Source of the DNA: an uncultured Desulfobacteraceae bacterium | Lineage (GTDB): Bacteria > Desulfobacterota > Desulfobacteria > Desulfobacterales > UBA5852 | DNA length: 64,000 nt | Assembly: GCA_913060875.1 (NCBI GenBank) | Contig: CAJXSL010000013.1 | Coordinates: forward strand, 62,001 to 126,000 | Reading direction: 5' to 3' | Part shown: positions 34,715 to 42,790 of the stretch, in pieces | Numbering within the stretch: the first letter of the stretch is position 1 | Layout of the letters: every line of letters begins with the position of its first letter | Notes under the pieces: model-generated | What the model saw: only the letters and a program-made list of their open reading frames with translations | Databases searched by the model: none | Told to the model about the DNA's origin: nothing | Position numbers and translations under genes: made by a program

Positions 34715-35321
34715 TGAGGCCCTTTCGGTTGCAACGGCGTTTGATGCTCTGGCGACGGTGCTCCCGTCTGCTCCGGGTGATGATCAAATTGCCATCCAGG
34801 AGTGTCTCGGACGGCATAACCGAAGAGCCAACGACTGTGGCCAAAACTTCAGCAAAATACATGCCGGGAGACACAATTTTCGAATTGGTTGTCATATCAG
34901 AATGGTAGGCTGGTTTCTCTTTAGACGGGATGCCGGCCGCCTGACATATTTTGTCAAAAACAGTGACAAACTGTGTCAGCCGGTTGGCGGTCCGGTGATC
35001 GTTGTACCGCAAGCGTCATATTTCCGGAACCCAACCGTTGTAAAATGCTACATCGGATCATGCTCGGTTTCAAGTCATGGCCCCCATAAACCGGAGCTTA
35101 ACCGCCATTCGCATCCCAGGGTGGCAGCCGTTGCCAGCAACGAAAACCCTTGACTTATCGACAATATTCGTCAAACTTTATGAAGTTATGGCATGGTTAT
35201 GGGTGATCCCGTCCGGTTTGAATGGGGATGCGAATCGGGAACGTGGCCCCTATTTTTCGATTTTTCGCAGACTGACCCGCAGCCGTCAGGCTATACGCAT
35301 AAGGATAAGGATTAGACACAT
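34715..35321. other. Intergenic region of 600 bases with a nested palindrome
   Basis: Divergent spacer between ccdA and yggT. The nested palindrome at 34941-34979 is listed separately. A 101-codon minus-strand frame (34707-35012) touches ccdA but starts at TTG without a ribosome site and is not accepted. Further right, TTGAC (near 35149) and GTCAA (near 35169) form a second, looser dyad close to the yggT promoter side. Confidence 0.4.
34941..34979. promoter_or_regulatory. Nested dyad CTGACA/TTTGTCA...TGACAAA/TGTCAG
   Basis: An inner perfect 7-bp inverted repeat, TTTGTCA (34950-34956) and TGACAAA (34964-34970), is enclosed by an outer 6-bp pair, CTGACA (34941-34946) and TGTCAG (34974-34979). 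Four TGTCA/TGACA half-sites thus lie in 39 bases, which suits a cooperative dimeric regulator in front of ccdA or yggT. The regulator is not identified. Confidence 0.45.
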
Positions 35322-35627
35322 ATGGATATGCTTCGCTATTTTCTCGGTGCCCTGGCCACCGTTTTGAACCTCATATTGACGCTGTACATGTGGGTCATCA
35401 TTGCCCGTGCGGTCCTCTCATGGGTCAGCCCGGACCCCTACAATCCCATCGTGCGTTTCATCTACAATGTTACCGAACCGGTTTTGTCGCAAATCCGCCG
35501 CCGGCTGCCGGTCAGTTTCAGCGGGATTGATTTCTCCCCCATTATCGTTTTGCTTCTCATTATTTTTCTCCAGAACTTTGTGGTCAATTATCTGGTCCAC
35601 CTGTCGCACCCGATACCCTATCGATAG
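35322..35627 (+). CDS. YggT family membrane protein
   Basis: A 101-residue protein with two membrane helices (about 8-28 and 68-92) around the conserved SWVSPDPYNPIVRFIYNVTEP segment. YggT proteins often neighbour DivIVA or SepF genes and have been linked to envelope or septum organisation; mechanism unknown. AAGGA stands about ten bases before the ATG. First gene of the 35.3-40.4 kb run. Confidence 0.92.
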   Translation: MDMLRYFLGALATVLNLILTLYMWVIIARAVLSWVSPDPYNPIVRFIYNVTEPVLSQIRRRLPVSFSGIDFSPIIVLLLIIFLQNFVVNYLVHLSHPIPYR

Positions 35628-35647
35628 GGATGGCAAGGGAGGTTGTC

Positions 35648-36154
35648 ATGAAACTTACGCCTCTGGATATTCAGCAGCAGCAATTCATGATGCGTTTTCG
35701 CGGTTTCGATGTGCGCGAGGTCGATCTTTTTCTTGAACAGATGGCCAACACGTTCGAACAACTTCAACGCGACAACGAAGCGCTAAAAGAAGAAATTCTA
35801 CGCCTGCGACGGGAAGGCCAGGGGTTGAAGAAACGGGAAGAAACCTTCAAGCGCGCGATGATCCATTCCCAGAAAGTACTTGAAAACATGAAGGCGAACG
35901 CCGAAAAGCAGGCCGAGCTGATTGTCGCGGAAGCCGAGATCAAAGCGGACAAGATCATTCATCATGCCCAGAATCGATTGAACCACCTCCAGGAAGATAT
36001 TACCGAATTGCGCCGCCAGCGGGTCCAGATCGAGGTGGAAATCAGCGCCGTTATCGAAGCCCACGCCAAACTGCTCAAAATCAGTCAAGAAAGTATGCAG
36101 GTGGCCGATAACAATGATGATAAAGTGGCGATATTGAGCAGCAGCGCAACCTGA
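35648..36154 (+). CDS. DivIVA-domain protein
   Basis: A 168-residue protein. LTPLDIQQQQFMMRFRGFDVREVDLFLEQ is the lipid-binding DivIVA N-terminal segment; the rest is coiled coil (about 35-150). DivIVA proteins bind curved membrane at poles and septa and recruit partners. The Met at 35648 follows AGGGAGGTTGTC, so the frame from 35630 is over-extended. It lies 20 bases after yggT and before two PilT genes, suggesting polar placement of the pilus motor as one possible role. Confidence 0.9.
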   Translation: MKLTPLDIQQQQFMMRFRGFDVREVDLFLEQMANTFEQLQRDNEALKEEILRLRREGQGLKKREETFKRAMIHSQKVLENMKANAEKQAELIVAEAEIKADKIIHHAQNRLNHLQEDITELRRQRVQIEVEISAVIEAHAKLLKISQESMQVADNNDDKVAILSSSAT

Positions 36155-36264
36155 CGGCTGCGGCCGTTGGAAACCGGTATTCATAAAACGCGAATCGCCT
36201 TGGAAACGAACCTCGCCCGATCCGCCGGACTGAATCCCCGTTTGACCCCATACAGGAGAAATGC

Positions 36265-37347
36265 ATGGCCAAAATCGATGCCTTTTTCAAACTTCTCAAC
36301 GAACAGGGAGCTTCGGACCTTCATTTAGCCTCGGGCCAGCAACCGGCCCTGCGCATTCGCGGGGAAATCGAGCGTATCAAGTACAAGCGCCTGAACAGCG
36401 ACGATCTGCGGGGCATGCTTTACGAGATCACACCGGAAGACAAGATCAAGGTGTTTGAAGAAACCGGAGATATCGATTTCGGTTATGAAATCCCCGGACT
36501 GGCCCGCTACCGTTGTAATTTTTTCATGCAGAAAAACGGTGTGGCGGCCGTCTTTCGTGAAATTCCCGATACGATCATGACTTGCGAGCAGCTTGGGTTG
36601 CCGCCGGTGGTTCCCAAGTTGGCATCGCTGCCCCGGGGGCTGGTTCTCGTCACGGGACCGACGGGTTCGGGTAAATCGACCACCCTGGCGGCCATCGTGG
36701 ACGAGTCCAACCGGACCCGCAAGGATCACATCATCACTATCGAAGATCCCATCGAGTTCGTCCACCAAAGCCAATCCTGTATTGTCAACCACCGGGAAGT
36801 GGGGCTGCATACCAAGACCTTTTCCGCGGCCCTGCGGGGAGCCTTGCGTGAAGACCCGGACATCATTCTGGTCGGGGAAATGCGCGATCTGGAAACCATG
36901 TCTTTGGCGATCGAAGCGGCTTCGACGGGTCACCTGGTATTTGCCACCCTGCATACGCCCAGTGCACCAAAAACCGTTGACCGAATTATCGAAGTCTTTC
37001 CCCACGACCAGCAGGCCCAGATTCGTTCCACCCTTTCGGACGGCCTGCGGGCCATCGTGGCCCAGGTGCTTTTCAAGCGCATCGATATCAAGGGGCGTTG
37101 CGTGGCCCTGGAAATCCTGATCGCCACGGCGGCCGTACGCAACCTGATTCGCGAGGGGAAAACCCATCAGATTCCGTCCATGATTCAAACCGGCAAGAAG
37201 TACGGTATGATTCTTTTGGATGACGCCATCATGGATCTGTTGAACCGGGGCATGATCAGCGCCGACGAGGCCTACATGAAAGCCAACGACAAAGGGCGCT
37301 TCCGGCCGCTGCTGCAGAACCCGCCGGCTGATTTTACCGAGGCTTAG
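36265..37347 (+). CDS. pilT: PilT-type twitching-motility (pilus retraction) ATPase
   Basis: A 360-residue hexameric ATPase. N-terminal PAS-like domain with SDLHLASGQQPALRIRG, Walker A GPTGSGKST at about residue 131, Walker B region DPDIILVGEMRD and the His box GHLVFATLHT. The family retracts type IV pili. The C-terminal AIRNLI-type motif reads AVRNLIREGKTHQI. Co-directional with a second PilT gene 54 bases on. Confidence 0.93.
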   Translation: MAKIDAFFKLLNEQGASDLHLASGQQPALRIRGEIERIKYKRLNSDDLRGMLYEITPEDKIKVFEETGDIDFGYEIPGLARYRCNFFMQKNGVAAVFREIPDTIMTCEQLGLPPVVPKLASLPRGLVLVTGPTGSGKSTTLAAIVDESNRTRKDHIITIEDPIEFVHQSQSCIVNHREVGLHTKTFSAALRGALREDPDIILVGEMRDLETMSLAIEAASTGHLVFATLHTPSAPKTVDRIIEVFPHDQQAQIRSTLSDGLRAIVAQVLFKRIDIKGRCVALEILIATAAVRNLIREGKTHQIPSMIQTGKKYGMILLDDAIMDLLNRGMISADEAYMKANDKGRFRPLLQNPPADFTEA

Positions 37348-37401
37348 CCCGGAATCCTGTCGTCAGCCGGCATCGTCCTTCGTTGAGGAAAGGGTTATCG
37401 C

Positions 37402-38574
37402 ATGCGAAAAAACGAAATCGATCACATTCTTACCCGAATGCTGGACTCCCATAAAAATGTGTCGGATCTCAATCTCACGGTGGGCAAACCGCCCCAGGTG
37501 GAAAGCGCCGGCGTTTTGCTGCCGGTGGAGATGCGTCCCCCCATCAAAGAACTGACGCCCTTCCAAACGGAGGTCATGGCCCTGAATCTGATTAACGGCG
37601 ATCGCCGGCTGACCCGCGATTTACTGGAACATGGGTCCTGCGATTTATCTCACAGCCTGCCGGGTAAAGCCCGTTTCCGCGTCAATATCTTCTCCCAGAC
37701 CGGCAACTACTCGATCGTGCTCCGGAAGCTCGAATCCAAGGTGCCGACCATCCAGAGCATGAACCTGCCGGAGTCCTTTTACGACATCGCCACGGAGAAA
37801 AACGGTATTGTGCTGTTCACGGGGGCCACCGGATCCGGTAAAACGACCTCGCTGGCCGCCATTCTGGATAAAATCAATGACGATTTGTCCGTCCACGTGG
37901 TGACCCTGGAAGATCCGGTGGAATATCTCCACCCCCACAAGCAAAGTACGTTTAACCAGCGTGAACTCGGTCTGGATTTCGACAGCTATGCCAGCGGCCT
38001 GCGCGCCGCCCTGCGCCAGGCACCCAAGGTTATTCTGGTGGGGGAAATGCGCGACCGGGAAACCGTGGAAATCGGCCTCAGCGCAGCCGAAACGGGGCAT
38101 TTGGTTTTCTCGACGCTGCACACGGTTGACGCCGGGCAAACCATCAATCGTATTCTGGGTATGTTTTCCACGGAAGAAGAGAATCAGATTCGCATCCGTC
38201 TGGCGGATACCATTCGCTGGATCGTGGGCCAGCGTTTGCTTCCCAAAATCGGGGGAGGGCGCGTGGCCGCGTTCGAAGTGATGCGCTCCAACATCCGGGT
38301 CAAGGACAGTATTCTGAACGGTGAATCCGAGGGCAAAACGTTTTACGAAATCATTCAGCAGGGGGCGGCCTTCGGCATGTCCACTTTCGATGATTTTATC
38401 GTGCAGTTATATGAGCAGGGTCTGATTTCCCAGGAAACGGCCATGGCCTACGCCTCACGGAAAGGTATTGCCGGACGGGGCATTGACATGGTCAAAGCCG
38501 CCCGGGGAGAGTCCACCACCGATATCGACCGGCTCGAAATCGACCATCAGTACCGTAAAACCACCCGGCGTTGA
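37402..38574 (+). CDS. Second PilT/PilU-family ATPase
   Basis: A 390-residue relative of the preceding gene product: VSDLNLTVGKPPQVESAG at the start, Walker A GATGSGKTT near residue 140, APKVILVGEMRDRETV and GHLVFSTLHT. A C-terminal extension of about 30 charged residues is added. It is clearly diverged from the first copy, as PilU is from PilT, so it may be the accessory retraction motor. No pilus structural genes lie in the window. Confidence 0.9.
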   Translation: MRKNEIDHILTRMLDSHKNVSDLNLTVGKPPQVESAGVLLPVEMRPPIKELTPFQTEVMALNLINGDRRLTRDLLEHGSCDLSHSLPGKARFRVNIFSQTGNYSIVLRKLESKVPTIQSMNLPESFYDIATEKNGIVLFTGATGSGKTTSLAAILDKINDDLSVHVVTLEDPVEYLHPHKQSTFNQRELGLDFDSYASGLRAALRQAPKVILVGEMRDRETVEIGLSAAETGHLVFSTLHTVDAGQTINRILGMFSTEEENQIRIRLADTIRWIVGQRLLPKIGGGRVAAFEVMRSNIRVKDSILNGESEGKTFYEIIQQGAAFGMSTFDDFIVQLYEQGLISQETAMAYASRKGIAGRGIDMVKAARGESTTDIDRLEIDHQYRKTTRR

Positions 38575-38651
38575 CATAACGACCGGCGTCACGGCACCGC
38601 CCCGGGGAGCACCGGTGGCGGTCATGTCGCAAGGGATAGAGGAGACAAATC

Positions 38652-39293
38652 ATGGAGGTCGTTTGTGAGTCCTGCCAGGCCCGATTCAATGTGCCGGACG
38701 ACAAGATACCGGCTGGTAAAAGCATCCGCGCGGCCTGCCCCAAGTGCAAAAGCAAAATCACGATTGCGGCTCAGGAAACCGATCTGTCGGAGGATGCCGG
38801 GGACAAAGCCGGTGCCGAGCGCTATGACGCGGCGGATAAGCCCTTCGATTTCGTCGAGGAGGACGCTCTGACGGCCCTGATTTGCGAACCGGATCCGGCG
38901 ATGCGGGAAAAAGTATCTTCGGTGCTCGAATTGATGGAATATCATTTGACCACAGTCAGCTCCACCCGTGAAGCGCTGAAAAAAATGCGCTACCACAGCT
39001 ACAACGTCGTGGTGGTCAACGAATCTTTCGATACCAAAAATCCGGAAACCAATGGGGTGCTGCTCTTCCTGGAACGCCTGGCCATGGCTTCCCGGCGCGC
39101 CATTTTCGTCTGCCTGATCACGACGCGCTATCGCACCATGGACCATATGATGGCGTTGAACAAAAGCGTCAATATGATCATCAATGCTAAAAATATAAAC
39201 GATTTCGGCAAAATCCTCAGCGCCGCGATTACCGAAAACGACATTTTCTACCGGGCCTACAAAGATACCGCCAAACTTGCGCGGGGTTTTTAA
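38652..39293 (+). CDS. Zinc-ribbon plus pseudo-receiver protein
   Basis: A 213-residue protein in two parts. Residues 1-38 are an MJ0042-type zinc ribbon (CESCQARFNVPDDKIP then CPKCKSKI). Residues 75-205 resemble a response-regulator receiver: ALICEPDPAMREKVSSVLE supplies the acidic pocket, but the phosphorylation position reads VVVNESF, with no Asp, so it is unlikely to be phosphorylated in the usual way. It follows the two PilT genes and overlaps the next small gene by one base, so it may be a pilus-linked signalling adaptor. Confidence 0.75.
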   Translation: MEVVCESCQARFNVPDDKIPAGKSIRAACPKCKSKITIAAQETDLSEDAGDKAGAERYDAADKPFDFVEEDALTALICEPDPAMREKVSSVLELMEYHLTTVSSTREALKKMRYHSYNVVVVNESFDTKNPETNGVLLFLERLAMASRRAIFVCLITTRYRTMDHMMALNKSVNMIINAKNINDFGKILSAAITENDIFYRAYKDTAKLARGF

Positions 39294-39448
39294 TGTCCTC
39301 CCAATCCGCTTATGGCTGCCAGGACTACCGGACGGAAATGATTTTGATCGGCCTGCAGGCTCGCCTCAATAAAGAAGATCTGACCGAAGAAGAACGGCAG
39401 GCCATCAAGGAAGAAATCCGGCGTATCGAAGCCGATTACTACGGCTGA
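39293..39448 (+). CDS. Small acidic helical protein (51 aa)
   Basis: Short gene of 51 codons starting MSSQSAYGCQDYR and ending IEADYYG. The ATG shares its A with the stop of the preceding gene (TAATG), and the stop lies 3 bases before the next start, so it is embedded in the operon. The protein is a predicted helix pair (LIGLQARLNKEDLTEEERQ...EEIRRIE) with one Cys. Composition and tight spacing support a real gene; no family recognised. Confidence 0.65.
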   Translation: MSSQSAYGCQDYRTEMILIGLQARLNKEDLTEEERQAIKEEIRRIEADYYG

Positions 39449-39451
39449 AAT

Positions 39452-40384
39452 ATGGATTCAGGCACCATCTGGCAGGTTGAAGAAAAACTCTACCTCATCG
39501 GTCTTTCACCGCCGCTGCCGGGATTCAAGCACTTCATCGGGGTGTGGCTTTACACCGGTTCGCCAGCGTTTCTGGTGGACGTCGGTCCGACCGCCACCTG
39601 TTCCGCCCTCCTGAAAGCGCTTGAGAAAATCAGGGTCCGCCATCTGGATTACCTGCTCCTGACCCATATCCATATCGATCATGCCGGCGGTATTGGCGCC
39701 GTATCGGCGGCTTTTCCCCGGGCGCGGGTGGTTGGCCATCCGAAAGGACTGCCGCATCTGATCCAGCCGGACCGGCTGTGGCAGGGTTCCCTGAAAGCCC
39801 TGGGCCCTACGGCCGAAGCCTATGGCGCCATTCAGGCTGTGGCCCCCGACCGCGTGATGGCGACGACCGATCTCGACGATCCGCGCCTTGGCACCATTCC
39901 GACCCCCGGCCACTCGCCCCATCATGTCAGTTATCTGCTGGACGACCTTCTTTTTGCCGGGGAGGCCGGCGGGGTCTGCCTGGCCACTGACAGCGGGAGA
40001 CCGTATCTGCGTCCGGCCACCCCGCCCCGCTTTTACCTGGATGTGACCCGTGCCAGTATCGACCGTTTGATCGCCCGGGCGCCGGCCAAAATTGCTTACA
40101 GCCATTTCGGTCTTTTTGCCGGAGCAGGGGCGCTGCTAAAATCCCATCGACGGCAACTGCAACTCTGGGAAGATGTCATCGGCCGGACCTTGCCGCACTT
40201 TGAAGGGGACGCTTTGGTCCAGGCCTGTTTTGACCGGTTGCTGCAAAATGATGCCCGCCTGGAAGCTTATTCCGCCATGACCGCTGCGGAAAAAAATCGG
40301 GAAGACGGTTTCCTTTACAACAGTATCAGAGGGTTTATCGGCTATTTGCGTGAAAGCGCGGATCGGGTATGGCCGGACGCTTAA
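39452..40384 (+). CDS. Metallo-beta-lactamase-fold hydrolase, operon-linked
   Basis: A 310-residue protein with LLLTHIHIDHAGG (HxHxDH), the third His in TPGHSPHH and metal Asp equivalents later, so the two-metal site looks intact; the C-terminal 100 residues are helical. Substrate unknown. It starts 3 bases after the 51-residue gene with no separate ribosome site, so translation is probably coupled. Last gene of the yggT-divIVA-pilT run. Confidence 0.88.
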   Translation: MDSGTIWQVEEKLYLIGLSPPLPGFKHFIGVWLYTGSPAFLVDVGPTATCSALLKALEKIRVRHLDYLLLTHIHIDHAGGIGAVSAAFPRARVVGHPKGLPHLIQPDRLWQGSLKALGPTAEAYGAIQAVAPDRVMATTDLDDPRLGTIPTPGHSPHHVSYLLDDLLFAGEAGGVCLATDSGRPYLRPATPPRFYLDVTRASIDRLIARAPAKIAYSHFGLFAGAGALLKSHRRQLQLWEDVIGRTLPHFEGDALVQACFDRLLQNDARLEAYSAMTAAEKNREDGFLYNSIRGFIGYLRESADRVWPDA

Positions 40385-40416
40385 CGGGGCAGGGCGGGCG
40401 ATGGGGGCGCATACCG

Positions 40417-40992
40417 TCAGCCGGCCAGCCGGCCGACTTCGGCATGCCGGAAACAGTCCACCGTGTGGTCGTTCACAAGGCCCACGGCCTGCATCAAGGC
40501 ATAGCAAATCACCGGGCCGACAAATTTGAACCCCCGTTTTTTGAGATCACTGCTCATGGCTTCCGAGATCGGAGTGGCGGCCGGCACTTCGGCGATGGAG
40601 CGCCAACGGTTTTGCCGGGGGCGGCCGTCCACGAACTGCCAGATATAGCGATCAAACGAACCGTAGGCTTCCTGCACCGCCAGGAAGGCCTGGGCATTGG
40701 TGACGGCAGCCTCCAGTTTTTGCCGGTTGCGGACAATTCCCGGATTTTGCATTAGTTTGCGCATACGGGCCTGGTCGTAGCGGGCCACCCGGGCAGGATC
40801 GAAGCCATCCAGAGCAAGGCGGTAATTGGAGCGCTTCTTCAGGATCGTCAACCAGCTCAATCCGGCCTGGGCACCTTCCAGCACAAGAAATTCAAACAGG
40901 CGCTGATCGTCGTGCAGGGGAACGCCCCATTCCTCGTCGTGATAGGCAATGTAGCGCGGATCATCCGTCACCCACGCGCATCGATTTGGCAT
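40417..40992 (-). CDS. tag: DNA-3-methyladenine glycosylase I
   Basis: A 191-residue base-excision repair enzyme. RCAWVTDDPRYIAYHDEEWG supplies the N-terminal zinc Cys/His and NDHTVDCFRH the C-terminal His/Cys; LSWLTILKKRSNYR and FDPARVARY are conserved core stretches. It removes 3-methyladenine from alkylated DNA. The Met at 40992 has AAGG upstream and matches the usual family start MxRCAW; the frame to 41028 is over-long. Confidence 0.94.
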   Translation of the reverse strand: MPNRCAWVTDDPRYIAYHDEEWGVPLHDDQRLFEFLVLEGAQAGLSWLTILKKRSNYRLALDGFDPARVARYDQARMRKLMQNPGIVRNRQKLEAAVTNAQAFLAVQEAYGSFDRYIWQFVDGRPRQNRWRSIAEVPAATPISEAMSSDLKKRGFKFVGPVICYALMQAVGLVNDHTVDCFRHAEVGRLAG

Positions 40993-41118
40993 CCTTCGAA
41001 CCTTTCTCCAGGCGTGTGCCGCCAACAAGGGGGGGGGCGAGCGCCGTAAAAGGGCACTGCGGTTTCGCGGCCGGGGCGGTCTTTAAAATGGAACGTGGCT
41101 GGACGGCTAGGCCCTGTC

Positions 41119-41883
41119 TCAGATGGAATTGCTGATGATTCGCAGCCCTTCAAGCGTAAGGGTGTTGTCGACCTCTTCGATGGATGCCGCCACATTTTTC
41201 ATCAGCGGCGCCAGGCCACCGGTGGCGATTACTTTCGGTGCGCCGCCCATTTCATCGGCCATACGCCGGACCATACCGTCCACCAAACCAGCATAGCCGA
41301 AGATAATTCCGGCCTGAATCGATCCGGCCGTGTCTTTGCCGATGACCACTTCGGGGGGGCGGAAAAGATCCACCCGGGGCAGTTTGGATGCTTTTTGAAA
41401 GAGGGCTTCGGAGGCAATGTGAATGCCGGGACTGATGGCCCCTCCCAGATATTCACCCGCTTCAGATATGGCATCAAAGGTCGTGGCCGTGCCGAAATCG
41501 ATGATGATAAGGCTGGAGCGATGCCGGTTGTAGGCCCCTACGGCATTCACGATCCGGTCGGCCCCGACTTCGGCGGGGTTGTGGTAAAGAATCGGCATGT
41601 GGGCACAGTTGCGGGGATCGACCCATTGGGGCGCATGGCCCAGGTATTTGCGGCAGAAGGATTCCAGGATGGTTACCATGGGCGGCACAACGCAGGAAAT
41701 AACGGTTTTCCGAATGTCCCGGGTATTGATCTGGCTCAGATTCAGCAGATTGGTCACCAGGACGTTGAATTCGTCTTCCGTACCGCTCTGCACGGTGCGC
41801 ACCCGCCAGTCCTGCAGCAGGGTTGTCCCGTCATAAATGCCCAGCACCGTGTTCGTATTGCCCACGTCGATAACAAAGATCAT
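41119..41883 (-). CDS. coaX: Type III pantothenate kinase
   Basis: A 254-residue CoaX with the phosphate-binding DVGNTNTVLG at the start, VGADRIVNAVGAYN, and IDFGTATTFDAIS. It phosphorylates pantothenate in the first step of CoA synthesis. The ATG at 41883 is 4 bases after the folP stop; the open frame continuing to 42153 is the antisense-like read of folP and is rejected. Last gene of the tilS-ftsH-folP-coaX operon. Confidence 0.94.
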   Translation of the reverse strand: MIFVIDVGNTNTVLGIYDGTTLLQDWRVRTVQSGTEDEFNVLVTNLLNLSQINTRDIRKTVISCVVPPMVTILESFCRKYLGHAPQWVDPRNCAHMPILYHNPAEVGADRIVNAVGAYNRHRSSLIIIDFGTATTFDAISEAGEYLGGAISPGIHIASEALFQKASKLPRVDLFRPPEVVIGKDTAGSIQAGIIFGYAGLVDGMVRRMADEMGGAPKVIATGGLAPLMKNVAASIEEVDNTLTLEGLRIISNSI

Positions 41884-41887
41884 GGAT

Positions 41888-42790
41888 TTATTCCGTTCCC
41901 CGGGTGAGTTCCTGTGCCGTGGCTCCGGCATTGCGAATGGCATCGATGATGCTGAGGGTTGTGCGGGTGTCGGCCACTTCGTGCACCCGGACGATATGGA
42001 CGCCCTGCAAAGCGGCCGCGGCCACAGTGGCCTGGGTGCCGGTGGCCACGTCCGGTACATTCGCCGGGATATCTTTTTTATCCGCCGGCTTGAGCAGGTG
42101 GCGAATGAAGGCTTTGCGGGAAGATCCCACCAGGATGGGGCAACCCAGTTCATGGAGGGCGTCCAAGCGCCCCATCAATTCCAGGTTGTGATCAAAGGTT
42201 TTGCCGAATCCGATGCCGGGATCGACGATGATGTGGTCGGCCGGGATTCCGGCCTGGACGGCCTGGGCCGCGGCCTGACGTAAAAAAGCAGTGACTTCGG
42301 CCACCACGTCGTCGTACGCTGGATCGACCTGCATGGTTTTAGGCGTTCCCAGCATGTGCATGAGGATAATGGGCACATCGTGGCCCGCCGCCACTTCCGC
42401 CATGGCCGGATCGACCCGCAGAGAGCTGATATCGTTGATGATCGAAGCGCCTGCTTCCAGGGCCTGCCGGGCCACTTCCGCTTTGGTGGTATCGATGGAG
42501 ATCGGCACCGATCCATTGCGGGACAGGGCCTCGATCACGGGAATGACCCGTCGCAGCTCCTCCTCCGTCGATACCGGATCGGAAAAGGGGCGAGTGGATT
42601 CGCCGCCGATATCGAGAATGTCCGCGCCTTCGTCCATGAGACGCATACCCTGATCGATGGCATCGTCCCGGCTCATAAAACGCCCCCCGTCCGAAAAGGA
42701 ATCCGGGGTTACATTGACGATGCCCATCACCAGGGTTCGCGGCCCCAGTTCCAGCCGATGTCCGCCCCACGCCAGGGTATAGTGCTTCAT
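41888..42790 (-). CDS. folP: Dihydropteroate synthase
   Basis: A 300-residue TIM-barrel enzyme with the two signatures [15 protein letters not shown] and [11 protein letters not shown], and the phosphate-binding GSSRKAFI near the end. It joins p-aminobenzoate to the pterin in folate synthesis and is the sulfonamide target. It overlaps the ftsH stop by 4 bases, so the two are co-translated. Confidence 0.95.
   Translation of the reverse strand: MKHYTLAWGGHRLELGPRTLVMGIVNVTPDSFSDGGRFMSRDDAIDQGMRLMDEGADILDIGGESTRPFSDPVSTEEELRRVIPVIEALSRNGSVPISIDTTKAEVARQALEAGASIINDISSLRVDPAMAEVAAGHDVPIILMHMLGTPKTMQVDPAYDDVVAEVTAFLRQAAAQAVQAGIPADHIIVDPGIGFGKTFDHNLELMGRLDALHELGCPILVGSSRKAFIRHLLKPADKKDIPANVPDVATGTQATVAAAALQGVHIVRVHEVADTRTTLSIIDAIRNAGATAQELTRGTE

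Noticed and set aside
34707-35012. 101-codon minus-strand frame overlapping the ccdA start
   Set aside because: It begins with TTG without a ribosome site and crosses the nested palindrome. The 8-base overlap with ccdA is suggestive but not enough.
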